Assembly: GCF_002803075.1 (NCBI RefSeq)
Contig: NZ_NNBK01000012.1
Coordinates: forward strand, 1-64,000
Reading direction: 5' to 3'
Length of the DNA stretch: 64,000 bases
From: Streptomyces sp. CB01373
GTDB taxonomy: Bacteria > Actinomycetota > Actinomycetes > Streptomycetales > Streptomycetaceae
This document shows positions 7,841 through 15,043 of the stretch, piece after piece. Under the pieces are notes generated by a model. It saw only the letters and a list, made by a program, of their open reading frames with translations. It did not search any database and was not told where the DNA came from. Position 1 is the first letter of the stretch; each line of letters starts with the position of its first letter. Both the position numbers and the translations under genes were made by a program.

Positions 7841-8659
7841 GTGGCAGACGATTCGAAGAGTGACAGCAGATCAGTGATCGGGTCGTACGTGGCGGTGGGG
7901 GACAGCTTCACCGAGGGCGTCGGCGACCCCGGCCCCGACGGGGAGTTCGTCGGCTGGGCCGACCGCCTCGCCGTCCTGCTCGCCGACCGGCGGCCCGAGG
8001 GCAACTTCCAGTACACCAACCTCGCCGTGCGCGGCAGACTGCTCGACCAGATCGTGGCGGAGCAGGTGTCCCGGGCCGAAGAACTCGCCCCGGACCTGGT
8101 CTCGTTCTGCGCCGGCGGCAACGACATCATCCGCCCCGGCACCGACCCGGACGAGGTGGCCGAGCGCTTCGAGAAGGCGGTCTCCCGGCTCGCCGCCGTC
8201 GCGGGCACGGTCCTGGTGACCACCGGCTTCGACACGCGGGGTGTGCCCCTGCTCAAGCATCTGCGCGGCAGGATCGCCACGTACAACGGGCATGTGCGGG
8301 CCGTCGCCGACCGCTACGGCTGCCCGGTGCTCGACCTGTGGTCGCTGAGGACCGTCCAGGACCGCCGCGCCTGGGACGACGACCGCCTGCACCTGTCGGC
8401 CGAAGGGCACACGCGGGTGGCGCTGAGGGCCGGCCAGGTACTCGGACTCGACGTCCCGGCCGATCCGGAGCAGCCCTGGCCGCCGCTGCCGTCCCGCGGC
8501 ACGCTGGAGGTACGCCGCGACGACGTGCACTGGGCGCGCGAGTACCTGGTCCCGTGGATCGGCCGCCGCCTGCGCGGCGAGTCCTCCGGTGACCATGTGA
8601 CGGCCAAGGGCGCCCTGTCACCCGACGACATCAGAACCCGGATCGCCTCGGTGGCCTGA
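7841..8659 (+). CDS. SGNH/GDSL-family hydrolase (esterase-like)
   Basis: This 272-residue protein is of the SGNH hydrolase superfamily. Block I is AVGDSFTEG (nucleophile Ser about 22), block III is the Asn of AGGNDI, and block V is DRLHLSAEGH with the catalytic Asp/His pair. Members act as esterases, lipases or carbohydrate deacetylases; the substrate here cannot be named. There is no secretion signal, so it is probably cytoplasmic. The start is ambiguous. GTG 7841 gives 272 residues, while GTG 7874 would give 261 and begin just before the catalytic block. The only strong ribosome binding site (GAAGGTG, 7819-7825) is instead spaced for a 10-codon out-of-frame ORF at 7831-7863. A palindrome upstream may be an operator. 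Confidence 0.88.
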   Translation: MADDSKSDSRSVIGSYVAVGDSFTEGVGDPGPDGEFVGWADRLAVLLADRRPEGNFQYTNLAVRGRLLDQIVAEQVSRAEELAPDLVSFCAGGNDIIRPGTDPDEVAERFEKAVSRLAAVAGTVLVTTGFDTRGVPLLKHLRGRIATYNGHVRAVADRYGCPVLDLWSLRTVQDRRAWDDDRLHLSAEGHTRVALRAGQVLGLDVPADPEQPWPPLPSRGTLEVRRDDVHWAREYLVPWIGRRLRGESSGDHVTAKGALSPDDIRTRIASVA

Positions 8660-8692
8660 CCCCGCGAGGCGCGCCGGGACGCTTCGTACGGG

Positions 8693-9277
8693 TCAGTCCC
8701 TCGCCGCCGCGTCGTCCGCGGGCCCTGCGCTCCCCGGGACCTCGCACGTGTCCTTGAAGCCCTGGCTCTTGAGGCCCAGGGCGGAGTTCATGCGGGAGCG
8801 CAGGTTCTCCACCGCCACCATCGCGGTCAGTTCGACCAGGGCCGGCTCGCCGAGCCGGTCGCGCAGCCGCGCGGTGAGGTCGTCGTCCACCGTGGGCGGC
8901 GTGGCCGTCATGGCCTCGGCGTACGCCAGGACGTCGCGCTCCAGCGGCGTGTAGACGTCGCTGTCCCGCCACACCGGGACGTCGTGCAGCTTCTCGGGCG
9001 CCATGCCGCGCTGGCGAGAGACCCAGTACCCGAAGTCCACGCACCACGAGCAGCCGATCGCCGCGGCAGACGCCATCTCGGCGAGCGCCTTGAGATCGGG
9101 GTCGAGCCTGTTCCACTTCGCGAGCGACTGCTCGAAGCGCAGGTCGCTCCACAGGACCCGCGGGTTGTGCGCGAGCGCCCGCGCGGGGTCCAGCACCTTG
9201 CCGTAGGCGCGCCTGCTGTACCACTCGACGAGGCGGAACAAGCGGGTGCGGGGCGCGGTGAGCGAGACGCGGGCCAT
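8693..9277 (-). CDS. Carboxymuconolactone decarboxylase / AhpD-like family protein
   Basis: This is a 194-residue all-helical AhpD-like protein. The CxxC redox pair is GCSWC (Cys about 76 and 79), preceded by the conserved upstream acidic residue (AEMASAAAIG). In true AhpD alkylhydroperoxidases the second Cys is followed three residues later by a His. Here that position reads Gly, so peroxidase chemistry is doubtful, and many such homologues are of unknown function. I placed the start at 9277 (MARVSLTAPR) rather than 9298 because a GGAGGTGG ribosome binding site lies about seven bases before it. It is convergent with the SGNH hydrolase gene and divergent from the metallo-hydrolase gene. Confidence 0.85.
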   Translation of the reverse strand: MARVSLTAPRTRLFRLVEWYSRRAYGKVLDPARALAHNPRVLWSDLRFEQSLAKWNRLDPDLKALAEMASAAAIGCSWCVDFGYWVSRQRGMAPEKLHDVPVWRDSDVYTPLERDVLAYAEAMTATPPTVDDDLTARLRDRLGEPALVELTAMVAVENLRSRMNSALGLKSQGFKDTCEVPGSAGPADDAAARD

Positions 9278-9369
9278 GGCGGCCACCTCCAGTGACATCG
9301 GTTCCGGGGCACCTCGCGGGTGCCTGCACCGTTACGACGGACGGGAGCGCGCGGGTGTGACATCCGGGT

Positions 9370-9387
9370 TGTCGGAGCGGCCCGACA
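9370..9387. promoter_or_regulatory. Inverted repeat TGTCGG-N6-CCGACA between divergent genes
   Basis: This small perfect inverted repeat lies in the 146-base divergent spacer between the AhpD-like gene and the metallo-hydrolase gene. Its position suits an operator or promoter element acting in either direction. It carries no recognised family signature. Confidence 0.35.
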
Positions 9388-9423
9388 TAATGGAAAGCCT
9401 GACCGACTCCACCTGGAGGTAGC

Positions 9424-10644
9424 GTGGCAGGATTCCGTCCTTCGAACCCGGGGCTCCGTGCACTGCGGCCCGAGGCCTTCGGCGCGGACCCGAGCGGAGA
9501 GCGCATGGCGCGCATCCGCAGATCACCCCATTTCAAGGACGGCGTCTTCCAGAACCCCGGCGGCCCCGCCCGGACCCGGCCCTCCGGCTCGACGCCGGCC
9601 TTCGCGCGGCGCTACCTCGACAAGGACGAGCGCCGCCGCCGCGCCCCGCGCGGCACCGTGCCCGTGCACGCCACCACGCTCGCCGATCTCGCCAGGCCCC
9701 CGGCCACCGGTCTGCGGCTGACCTGGATGGGACACTCCAGCGTCCTAGCGGAGATCGACGGGCAGCGGGTGCTCTTCGACCCCGTGTGGGGCGAGCGCTG
9801 TTCGCCGTTCCCCTTCGTCGGGCCCCGCCGGCTGCACCCGGTGCCGCTGCCGCTGGCCGCGCTCGGCCCGGTCGACGTCGTCGTCATCTCCCACGACCAC
9901 TACGACCACCTGGACCTGCCCACCATCAAGGCGCTGGCCGGCACGGACACCCTGTTCGCCGTGCCGCTCGGCGTCGGGGCCCACCTGGAGCACTGGGGCG
10001 TGTCCGCCGACCGCCTGCGCGAACTGGACTGGCACGAGGCCACCAGGGTCGGCGGGCTCACCCTGACCGCGACCCCCGCCCGCCACTTCTGCGGCCGGGC
10101 CCTGCGCAACACCCAGCACACCCTGTGGGCCTCCTGGGCCGTCGCGGGCGAGGAGCACCGCATCTACCACAGCGGTGACACCGGCTACTTCGAGGGCTTC
10201 CGTCAGATCGGCGCCGACCACGGCCCGTTCGACGCGACGATGATCCAGATCGGCGCGTACTCAGAGTTCTGGCCGGACATCCACATGACGCCCGATGAAG
10301 GGGTTCGGGCCCACCTGGACCTCCAGGGGAACGCGCCGTCCGGTGTGTTGCTGCCGATCCACTGGGGCACCTTCACCCTCGCCCCGCACGCCTGGGCCGA
10401 GCCGGGAGAGTGGACGAAGGACGCCGCCGAGGAGGTCGGACAGGCGGTCGCGCTCCCGCGGCCGGGGGAGCCCTTCGAGCCCGCGGGCAAGGTTCCCGCG
10501 GAGCCGTGGTGGCGGCCGGTGTCCGCGCCCCTCTCCCACCCGTGGCGCCGCGCCGCCGAGGGACCGGAGGCCGTCCCCGCCGCCCCGGCCGCCGAGGCCG
10601 CCCCGGCCTCCCCGGGTGACCTCGACCTCGCAGGCGAGCGCTGA
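9424..10644 (+). CDS. Metallo-beta-lactamase-fold hydrolase (UlaG/NAPE-PLD-like)
   Basis: This is a 406-residue MBL-fold hydrolase. Metal-binding motifs are SHDHYDHLD (HxHxDH, about residues 158-166), the later His in PARHFCGR and the bridging Asp in HSGDTGY. A WMGHSSVL strand begins the fold and PIHWGTF near the end supplies the last His. This set is typical of the UlaG/NAPE-PLD-like branch, which hydrolyses phosphodiesters or lactones; the substrate is not known. The first 90 residues are a basic leader seen in actinobacterial homologues, and the C-terminal 40 are Ala/Pro-rich and disordered. The GTG start at 9424 is chosen because TGGAGGT ends four bases upstream. It is the last gene before the peptide cluster and shows no functional link to it. 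Confidence 0.9.
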   Translation: MAGFRPSNPGLRALRPEAFGADPSGERMARIRRSPHFKDGVFQNPGGPARTRPSGSTPAFARRYLDKDERRRRAPRGTVPVHATTLADLARPPATGLRLTWMGHSSVLAEIDGQRVLFDPVWGERCSPFPFVGPRRLHPVPLPLAALGPVDVVVISHDHYDHLDLPTIKALAGTDTLFAVPLGVGAHLEHWGVSADRLRELDWHEATRVGGLTLTATPARHFCGRALRNTQHTLWASWAVAGEEHRIYHSGDTGYFEGFRQIGADHGPFDATMIQIGAYSEFWPDIHMTPDEGVRAHLDLQGNAPSGVLLPIHWGTFTLAPHAWAEPGEWTKDAAEEVGQAVALPRPGEPFEPAGKVPAEPWWRPVSAPLSHPWRRAAEGPEAVPAAPAAEAAPASPGDLDLAGER

Positions 10645-10942
10645 CGCCCGTCCAGGGTGACCTCTTCGCCGGAAATCTCTGAGAACTTCCCGACCGAGTT
10701 CGTCCTTTTCCTCCGGCTCGATGCGGACATTCGGCGACTTCGGCTGCGCGGCAATACCGACCATGTGCCACAAGCACATGCCGCGCAGCCGGCTGGAAAT
10801 ACCTAAACCTCACCGACCAGGCAAAGCTCCACAGATCCCGTTCTACACCTGACGTGGCAGCTTCCTGCAAGCGCCGTGCCGTGTGAAGGAATCGCATGTT
10901 AAAGTTTCGGCACTTGATAATCTGTTTAATTGTGAGGCGATT
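10645..10942. other. Non-coding region at the left boundary of the peptide cluster
   Basis: This 298-base stretch has no credible gene. The first 90 bases are typical G+C-rich DNA. A strong bulged hairpin follows at 10741-10791. After about 10,800 the base composition drops visibly, to roughly half G+C by eye, and stays low into the LysR-type gene. That marks the likely left boundary of the acquired cluster. The last 60 bases are AT-rich (GATAAT at 10916-10921) and probably contain the promoter of the HTH gene, with no clear -35. Confidence 0.6.
10741..10791. terminator. Two-tier hairpin, probable terminator after the metallo-hydrolase gene
   Basis: The outer arms at 10741-10753 and 10779-10791 are perfect 13-bp complements (CGGCTGCGCGGCA and its complement). 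Inside, CATGTGC at 10762-10768 pairs with GCACATG at 10774-10780 across a CACAA loop. The two stems share two bases, so the folded form is a 12-bp outer stem, a one-sided bulge and a 6-7 bp inner stem. There is no U-run, as is common for Streptomyces terminators. Transcription from either side could end here; it could also be a regulatory RNA fold. Confidence 0.55.
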
Positions 10943-11236
10943 ATGCACGAACGCGAGTTGCGCGCTTTTGTCGCGATTGCCGAAATAGGTCGAATGGACC
11001 TCGCAGCCAAGAAGCTCGGATACTCGCAACCGGCAATAAGTTACCAAATCATATGTCTTGAGCGATCTCTGGGTATCAAACTGTTCACCCGTAATTCAGG
11101 CGGCACCACTCTGACCCGTGAAGGGCAGATGATCCTGTCCTCGGCGCGCGCGACTCTGATGCTGATCGAGAACATCAAGAGAGAATGCACGGAATTCAGC
11201 AGAGCGCCCGTGGCCGTCACGAGCCTGGTGCCCTGA
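10943..11236 (+). CDS. Stand-alone LysR-type helix-turn-helix protein (no effector domain)
   Basis: This 97-residue protein consists only of the LysR N-terminal winged HTH plus the linker helix. MHERELRAFVAIAEIGRMDL, the recognition segment LGYSQPAISYQI and the wing KLFTRNSGGTTLT match the family. Full LysR regulators are about 300 residues, but glmS begins 57 bases after this stop, so the effector domain is absent rather than frameshifted away. The ATG at 10943 has GTGAGG 6-11 bases upstream. Codon use differs from its neighbours, with several A/T-ended codons (ata agt tac caa, ata tgt ctt), and local G+C is low. It lies directly upstream of, and on the same strand as, the glutamate mutase genes. 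A cluster-specific DNA-binding regulator that does not sense a ligand is the best reading. Confidence 0.8.
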   Translation: MHERELRAFVAIAEIGRMDLAAKKLGYSQPAISYQIICLERSLGIKLFTRNSGGTTLTREGQMILSSARATLMLIENIKRECTEFSRAPVAVTSLVP

Positions 11237-11292
11237 CCCCCGGCCCGGCTCCCGGCTCTCAACGACGACCTCGATCGGCACTAGGGAGAACC

Positions 11293-11793
11293 GTGGCACA
11301 GCGGGAGAACCAAATCGCCGGCGTGAGCACGCCCCCGGCCCACCGGGACCGCGGCACCGTGGTGGTGTCGGGCCTCGCCAGCGACGCGCACACGTGGAAT
11401 CTGGTCTACCTCCAGCTCGTCATCGAGGAACTCGGCTACCGCGTGATCAACCTCGGGCCCTGCGTGCCGGACGACGTGCTGGTCGCCGAATGCCGCCGGA
11501 TCGATCCGGCGCTGGTCGTCATCGGCAGTGTCAACGGGCACGGCTGCACCGACGGCCTGCGCGCGGTCACCCGGCTGCGCGCCTGCCCGGAACTGGCCGC
11601 CACGCCGATGGTGATCGGCGGCAAGCTCACGGTGTCCGACGAGAACGCCGGCCGCCACGCGCGGGCCCTGATGGCCGCGGGCTTCGACGCCGTCTTCCCC
11701 GACCAGGCCTCGGACGCGGCCGACTTCACGGCGTTCGTCGCCTCGCTCCCGCCCGCCGCGCAGCCGGCGCTGATCGCGGGGAGATCCCGGTGA
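11293..11793 (+). CDS. sky42: Glutamate mutase small (cobalamin-binding) subunit, GlmS/MutS-type
   Basis: This 166-residue B12-binding subunit of methylaspartate (glutamate) mutase works with the E subunit to convert L-glutamate to (2S,3S)-3-methylaspartate by radical rearrangement. The cobalamin lower-ligand histidine is seen in SDAHTWN (Asp31, His33). The usual motif is DxHxxG, and here the last position is Asn. The Rossmann-like B12 fold is further marked by SVNGHG and VIGGKLTV. The start GTG 11293 follows AGGGAGA. Its TGA overlaps the GTG of the large subunit (GTGA). Within an NRPS cluster whose third module has an Asp-type code, the product is almost certainly the building block for residue 3. 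The symbol is my recollection of the skyllamycin cluster numbering. Confidence 0.92.
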   Translation: MAQRENQIAGVSTPPAHRDRGTVVVSGLASDAHTWNLVYLQLVIEELGYRVINLGPCVPDDVLVAECRRIDPALVVIGSVNGHGCTDGLRAVTRLRACPELAATPMVIGGKLTVSDENAGRHARALMAAGFDAVFPDQASDAADFTAFVASLPPAAQPALIAGRSR

Positions 11794-13109
11794 CCGTCCT
11801 CGTACCCGGCCGGCCCACCCAGGCGGAGCCGGGATTCGGCGCGTTCGTCCGTGCGCGGGCGCGGGCCGGCGCTCTCGTCGTGCAGCCGCGCATGGGTTTC
11901 GGTGATCCGGAGCGGATGCGGGCGGGGCTGGCCGCCACCAAGGCGGCGCGCGGGCACACCGCCGGCACGCTGACCCTGGACAGCTACACCAGGGTCGGTG
12001 ACCTGGCCGCGGTCGAGCACGCCCGGCGCGAGGACCTGCCGCTCAACGGCTACCCCATCGTCAGCCACCCCGACGCCACGACCCGGGCGATGCTGGCCGG
12101 TGTCCGGGACGCCGGCTTCCCCGTGCAGGTGCGGCACGGATCCGCCCTGCCCCAGCACATCTTCCGCAAGCTGATCGCGCTGGGCCTGGACGCGACCGAG
12201 GGCGGGCCCGTGTCGTACTGCCTGCCCTACGGACGCACCCCGCTGGCCGAGTCGATCGCGGCCTGGCGGCAGTGCACGGAAATGTTCTCCCGGCTGCGCG
12301 ACCAGGGCGCCGAACCGCACCTGGAGACCTTCGGCGGCTGCATGATGGGCCAACTCTGCCCGCCCAGCCAGCTGGTGGCGCTCAGCGTGCTGGAGGCGCT
12401 GTTCTTCCGCGCGTACGGCTGCCGCAGCATCTCGGTGAGCTACGCCCAGCAGACCCACGCCGGCCAGGACACCGAGGCGGTGTTCGCGTTGCGCCGGCTG
12501 TGCGCCGAGCTGCTGCCCGACGTCGACTGGCACGTGGTCGTCTACGCCTACATGGGGGCGTACCCGGTCACCGAGACGGGCGCGTACCGGCTGCTCGGCG
12601 AGGCCGCCGAACTGGCCGTGCGGACCGGCTCCGAGCGGCTCATCGTCAAGACCGTCGCCGAGTCGCGGCGGATCCCCACCGTCTCGGAGAACGTGGCCGC
12701 CCTGGAGTACGCGGCGCGGGCGGCCGTGGCGGCCCGGCCGGTGCCCGCGCCGGACACGGACACACAGACGTACGCGGAAGCGCGGGCGCTGGTCGAAGGG
12801 GTGCTGAACCTGCACTCCGACCTCGCCCGCGCGCTGCTGCTGGCCTTCGAACGCGGCTGTCTCGACATCCCGTACTGCGTGCACCCGGACAACCGGGGCC
12901 GCACCCGCAGCCGCCTCGACGCGGAGGGACGGCTGTGCTGGGCGCAGACCGGCGCGCTGCCACTGACCCGACTGGTACGGACCGGGCGGGGGCGTGAGGT
13001 GACCGCGGCAGGGCTCCTGGCGGACCTCTCCTATCTGCGGAGCAAGTACGACCGGGAGGCGCTGTACGACCACGCCCCGGCCGAGGTGCCGTCCGCCGAC
13101 CCGGCGTGA
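11790..13109 (+). CDS. sky41: Glutamate mutase large (epsilon) subunit, GlmE/MutE-type
   Basis: This 439-residue catalytic subunit of glutamate mutase is a TIM barrel that binds glutamate and adenosylcobalamin. Recognisable family segments are VVQPRMGFGDPERM near the N-terminus, the NGYPIVSH stretch, GGPVSYCLPYGRTPL, FGGCMMGQLCPP and the VKTVAESRRIPT region. It is somewhat shorter than the clostridial enzyme (about 480 residues), as in other secondary-metabolite copies. The GTG start at 11790 overlaps the small-subunit stop by four bases, so the pair is translationally coupled and should be made in equal amounts. Together they supply 3-methylaspartate for NRPS module 3. The genes run toward the flavin reductase gene, with 138 bases between the converging stops. 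The symbol is from memory of the skyllamycin cluster. Confidence 0.93.
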   Translation: MTVLVPGRPTQAEPGFGAFVRARARAGALVVQPRMGFGDPERMRAGLAATKAARGHTAGTLTLDSYTRVGDLAAVEHARREDLPLNGYPIVSHPDATTRAMLAGVRDAGFPVQVRHGSALPQHIFRKLIALGLDATEGGPVSYCLPYGRTPLAESIAAWRQCTEMFSRLRDQGAEPHLETFGGCMMGQLCPPSQLVALSVLEALFFRAYGCRSISVSYAQQTHAGQDTEAVFALRRLCAELLPDVDWHVVVYAYMGAYPVTETGAYRLLGEAAELAVRTGSERLIVKTVAESRRIPTVSENVAALEYAARAAVAARPVPAPDTDTQTYAEARALVEGVLNLHSDLARALLLAFERGCLDIPYCVHPDNRGRTRSRLDAEGRLCWAQTGALPLTRLVRTGRGREVTAAGLLADLSYLRSKYDREALYDHAPAEVPSADPA

Positions 13110-13247
13110 CGGCGGCGGGCCGACCGTACCGGCCGCCCCCGCGGCCGCCGGCCGTGTTCCGTCGGGAGGCGGCCCTGTGCGAGAGGCGGCGCCGTCCGCC
13201 CGGGGAAGGCGGGCCGGGTCGGGCGGCCCGTGCCGGGCCGGGGGCGG
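13110..13247. terminator. G+C-rich convergent spacer with small hairpin
   Basis: This 138-base spacer lies between the converging glmE and flavin reductase genes. It is almost all G and C and includes the perfect hairpin CGGCCGC-CCCC-GCGGCCG at 13130-13147 and further self-complementary runs. A bidirectional terminator is the likely role, but there is no U-tract on either strand. Confidence 0.4.
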
Positions 13248-13805
13248 TCAGACCCGGTCCGGGGCCGGTTCCGGCCAGACGGTGAACCGTCGGTGGCCGT
13301 AGAGCAGCGGGGTGGCGTTGGTGCAGTCGGTGCCGAGCACTTCGCCGAAGACGACGACGTGGTCGCCGACCGCCTTGGTGTCGCAGACCCGGCAGGCGGC
13401 GAAGGCGACGGTGTCGTCGGCGAGCCGGGGAAGGGCGGCGTCGCCGGCCGGCTCCCACGGCACGTGCTCGAAATGGCTCAGGGAGGAATCGGCGAACAGG
13501 CGGGCGATCCCGCTCGCGCGGGCCCCGAGCAGGTTCACTCCGAAGAAGCCGTGGGCGCGCAGAGCGCCGAGCGTGCGGCTGGTCACCGTCAGGCAGACGG
13601 ACAGGACCGGCGGATCCAGGCTGACGCCGGCGAGGGAGGAGCAGGTCATCCCGCGCGGCCGCCCGTCGGCGTCGACCGTGGTCACGACGGACACACCGGT
13701 CGGGAAGGAACTCATGAACGCGCGATACGCCCCGGCGCCGACCGGACCCGGCTCCGCGTCCAGTGCCTTCGCCGCTCCGCCCGGCGCCCCGGCGCGCGCG
13801 GTCAC
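13248..13805 (-). CDS. Flavin reductase (HpaC/DIM6-type), partner of the monooxygenase
   Basis: This 185-residue FMN-binding split-barrel NAD(P)H:flavin oxidoreductase matches the reductase component of two-component monooxygenases. Visible family motifs are SSFPTGVSVVTT, RPRGMTCSSLAGVSLDPPVL (flavin contact), FGVNLL and the DHVVVFGEV strand. The first 30 residues are an Ala/Gly-rich leader. The GTG start at 13805 overlaps the stop of the luciferase-like gene (GTGA), which ties its translation to that gene. It probably supplies reduced FMN to that enzyme for hydroxylation of glycine during peptide assembly. A start at the internal ATG (MSSFPTG, residue 31) is possible, but the coupling favours the longer form. 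Confidence 0.9.
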   Translation of the reverse strand: MTARAGAPGGAAKALDAEPGPVGAGAYRAFMSSFPTGVSVVTTVDADGRPRGMTCSSLAGVSLDPPVLSVCLTVTSRTLGALRAHGFFGVNLLGARASGIARLFADSSLSHFEHVPWEPAGDAALPRLADDTVAFAACRVCDTKAVGDHVVVFGEVLGTDCTNATPLLYGHRRFTVWPEPAPDRV

Positions 13806-14872
13806 CGAGCCTGCTCGCGTTCCCGCCACGCCTGCCTGAGCAGGTCGAGGTGGGCCAGTCCGGCCAGCACCTCGTCGGTCTCCACACCGAAGTCGATCAG
13901 GCAGGCGATCTCGTCCACGCCGATCTCGTACAGCCGCTCGCACATCCGCAGCCCGTCCTCGACGGTGCCGAACAGGCCGCTGGTCTCGAAGTACCGGTCG
14001 AAGGCCTGGCCGACCAGGAAGTCGATGTCGGCGGGGCTCATCTTGTTCAGGTCCAGCGCGACCGCGTCGGCGCCCGCGGCCCTGGCGGCGTGGATGACCA
14101 GGTCGAAGGAGCTGGCCAGGTACTTGCTGAACGGCCCGCGGACGGTCTCCCTGACCTTCTCCCGGTCCGGGCCGACGAACGTGTGCAGCATGAGCGCGAC
14201 ATGCCCGTCGCCCTCGGTCTCGTCGTGATGGTCGCGGAAGGCCTGCCGGTACTCGCCGATCCGCTTCTCCAGCACGTCGACGCCCTGGCCCAGCAGATGG
14301 GTCAGCACCCCGGCGCCCATCTCGCCCGCCTCGCGGAAGGTCTGCGGGTTGCCCGCGCTGGTCAGCCAGACCGGCAACTCCCGCTGCACCGGCGGCGGGA
14401 AGACCGTCACGTCGACGCTCTCGCCCGCGCCGTCGACGAACGTCGCGGGCTCCTGGCGCCACAGGCTCCGGATCGCCCGCACCGAGTCGATCAGACCGGA
14501 CCTGCGGGTCGGATATCCCTCCGGGCGCAGGACGAAGTCGGCGGCGTGCCAACCGGAGGCGAATGCGATACCGACCCTTCCTTTGGAGAGGTTGTCGACG
14601 ACCGACCATTCCTCCGCGATACGCACCGGATGGTGCAGCGGGGCCACCACACTGCCGGCCCGCACCGCGACTTTCTCGGTCACCGCGGCCACCGCGGCGC
14701 CCGTCACCGCCGGATTCGGATAGAGGCCGCCGAAGGCGTGGAAGTGACGTTCAGGCGTCCACACCGACGCGAAATCGTGGGTGTCGGCGAACTTGGCTCC
14801 CTCGATCAGCAGCCGGTACCGGTCGCCGACGTCCTCCTTGTCGTTCGCGAAGTAGAAAAGGCCGAAATCCAT
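13802..14872 (-). CDS. sky39: FMN-dependent luciferase-like monooxygenase (MupA/Atu3640 type), glycine hydroxylase candidate
   Basis: This 356-residue bacterial-luciferase-fold monooxygenase is of the branch found in NRPS and PKS clusters. The sequence opens with MDFGLFYFANDKED and has SVWTPERHFHAFGG, APLHHPVRIAEEWSVVDNLSKGRVGIAFASGWH and LPVWLTSAGNPQTF, all family signatures. I set the start at 14872, where GGAGG lies four bases upstream; an upstream ATG (14887) lacks a ribosome binding site. In the skyllamycin pathway the equivalent enzyme (Sky39) is reported to be needed for alpha-hydroxyglycine, which corresponds to residue 9 here. The coupled flavin reductase supplies FMNH2. Whether it acts on carrier-bound glycine or on the released peptide cannot be read from the sequence. 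About 170 bases upstream are non-coding and should hold its promoter. Confidence 0.9.
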   Translation of the reverse strand: MDFGLFYFANDKEDVGDRYRLLIEGAKFADTHDFASVWTPERHFHAFGGLYPNPAVTGAAVAAVTEKVAVRAGSVVAPLHHPVRIAEEWSVVDNLSKGRVGIAFASGWHAADFVLRPEGYPTRRSGLIDSVRAIRSLWRQEPATFVDGAGESVDVTVFPPPVQRELPVWLTSAGNPQTFREAGEMGAGVLTHLLGQGVDVLEKRIGEYRQAFRDHHDETEGDGHVALMLHTFVGPDREKVRETVRGPFSKYLASSFDLVIHAARAAGADAVALDLNKMSPADIDFLVGQAFDRYFETSGLFGTVEDGLRMCERLYEIGVDEIACLIDFGVETDEVLAGLAHLDLLRQAWREREQAR

Positions 14873-15043
14873 GGCGCCTCCAGCCATCAGCGCGTTCGGT
14901 GGGTGGCCGAGCGGAAAAGCGGAGCCCGATACTGTCCGCCTGATACGCGCAGCCTAGTCAGGGGGAAAACACCCGCTCCGGGTCAGTTCGAAAACTCTGT
15001 GGCCGGGTTTGGAAGGAGCCGTCGAGGACGATCGCCTGCCGCC
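14873..15043. promoter_or_regulatory. Spacer upstream of the monooxygenase operon
   Basis: This 171-base non-coding stretch lies between the permease stop and the monooxygenase start, both on the minus strand. It probably contains the promoter of the monooxygenase/flavin reductase pair. An imperfect palindrome (CCTAGTCAGG) lies near 14953. I cannot identify a convincing -10/-35 pair. Confidence 0.4.

Noticed and set aside
10883..10942. Upstream ATG giving 20 extra residues to the LysR-type protein
   Set aside because: The family begins within a few residues of the HTH. ATG 10943 has a GTGAGG site, and the extra sequence is not LysR-like.
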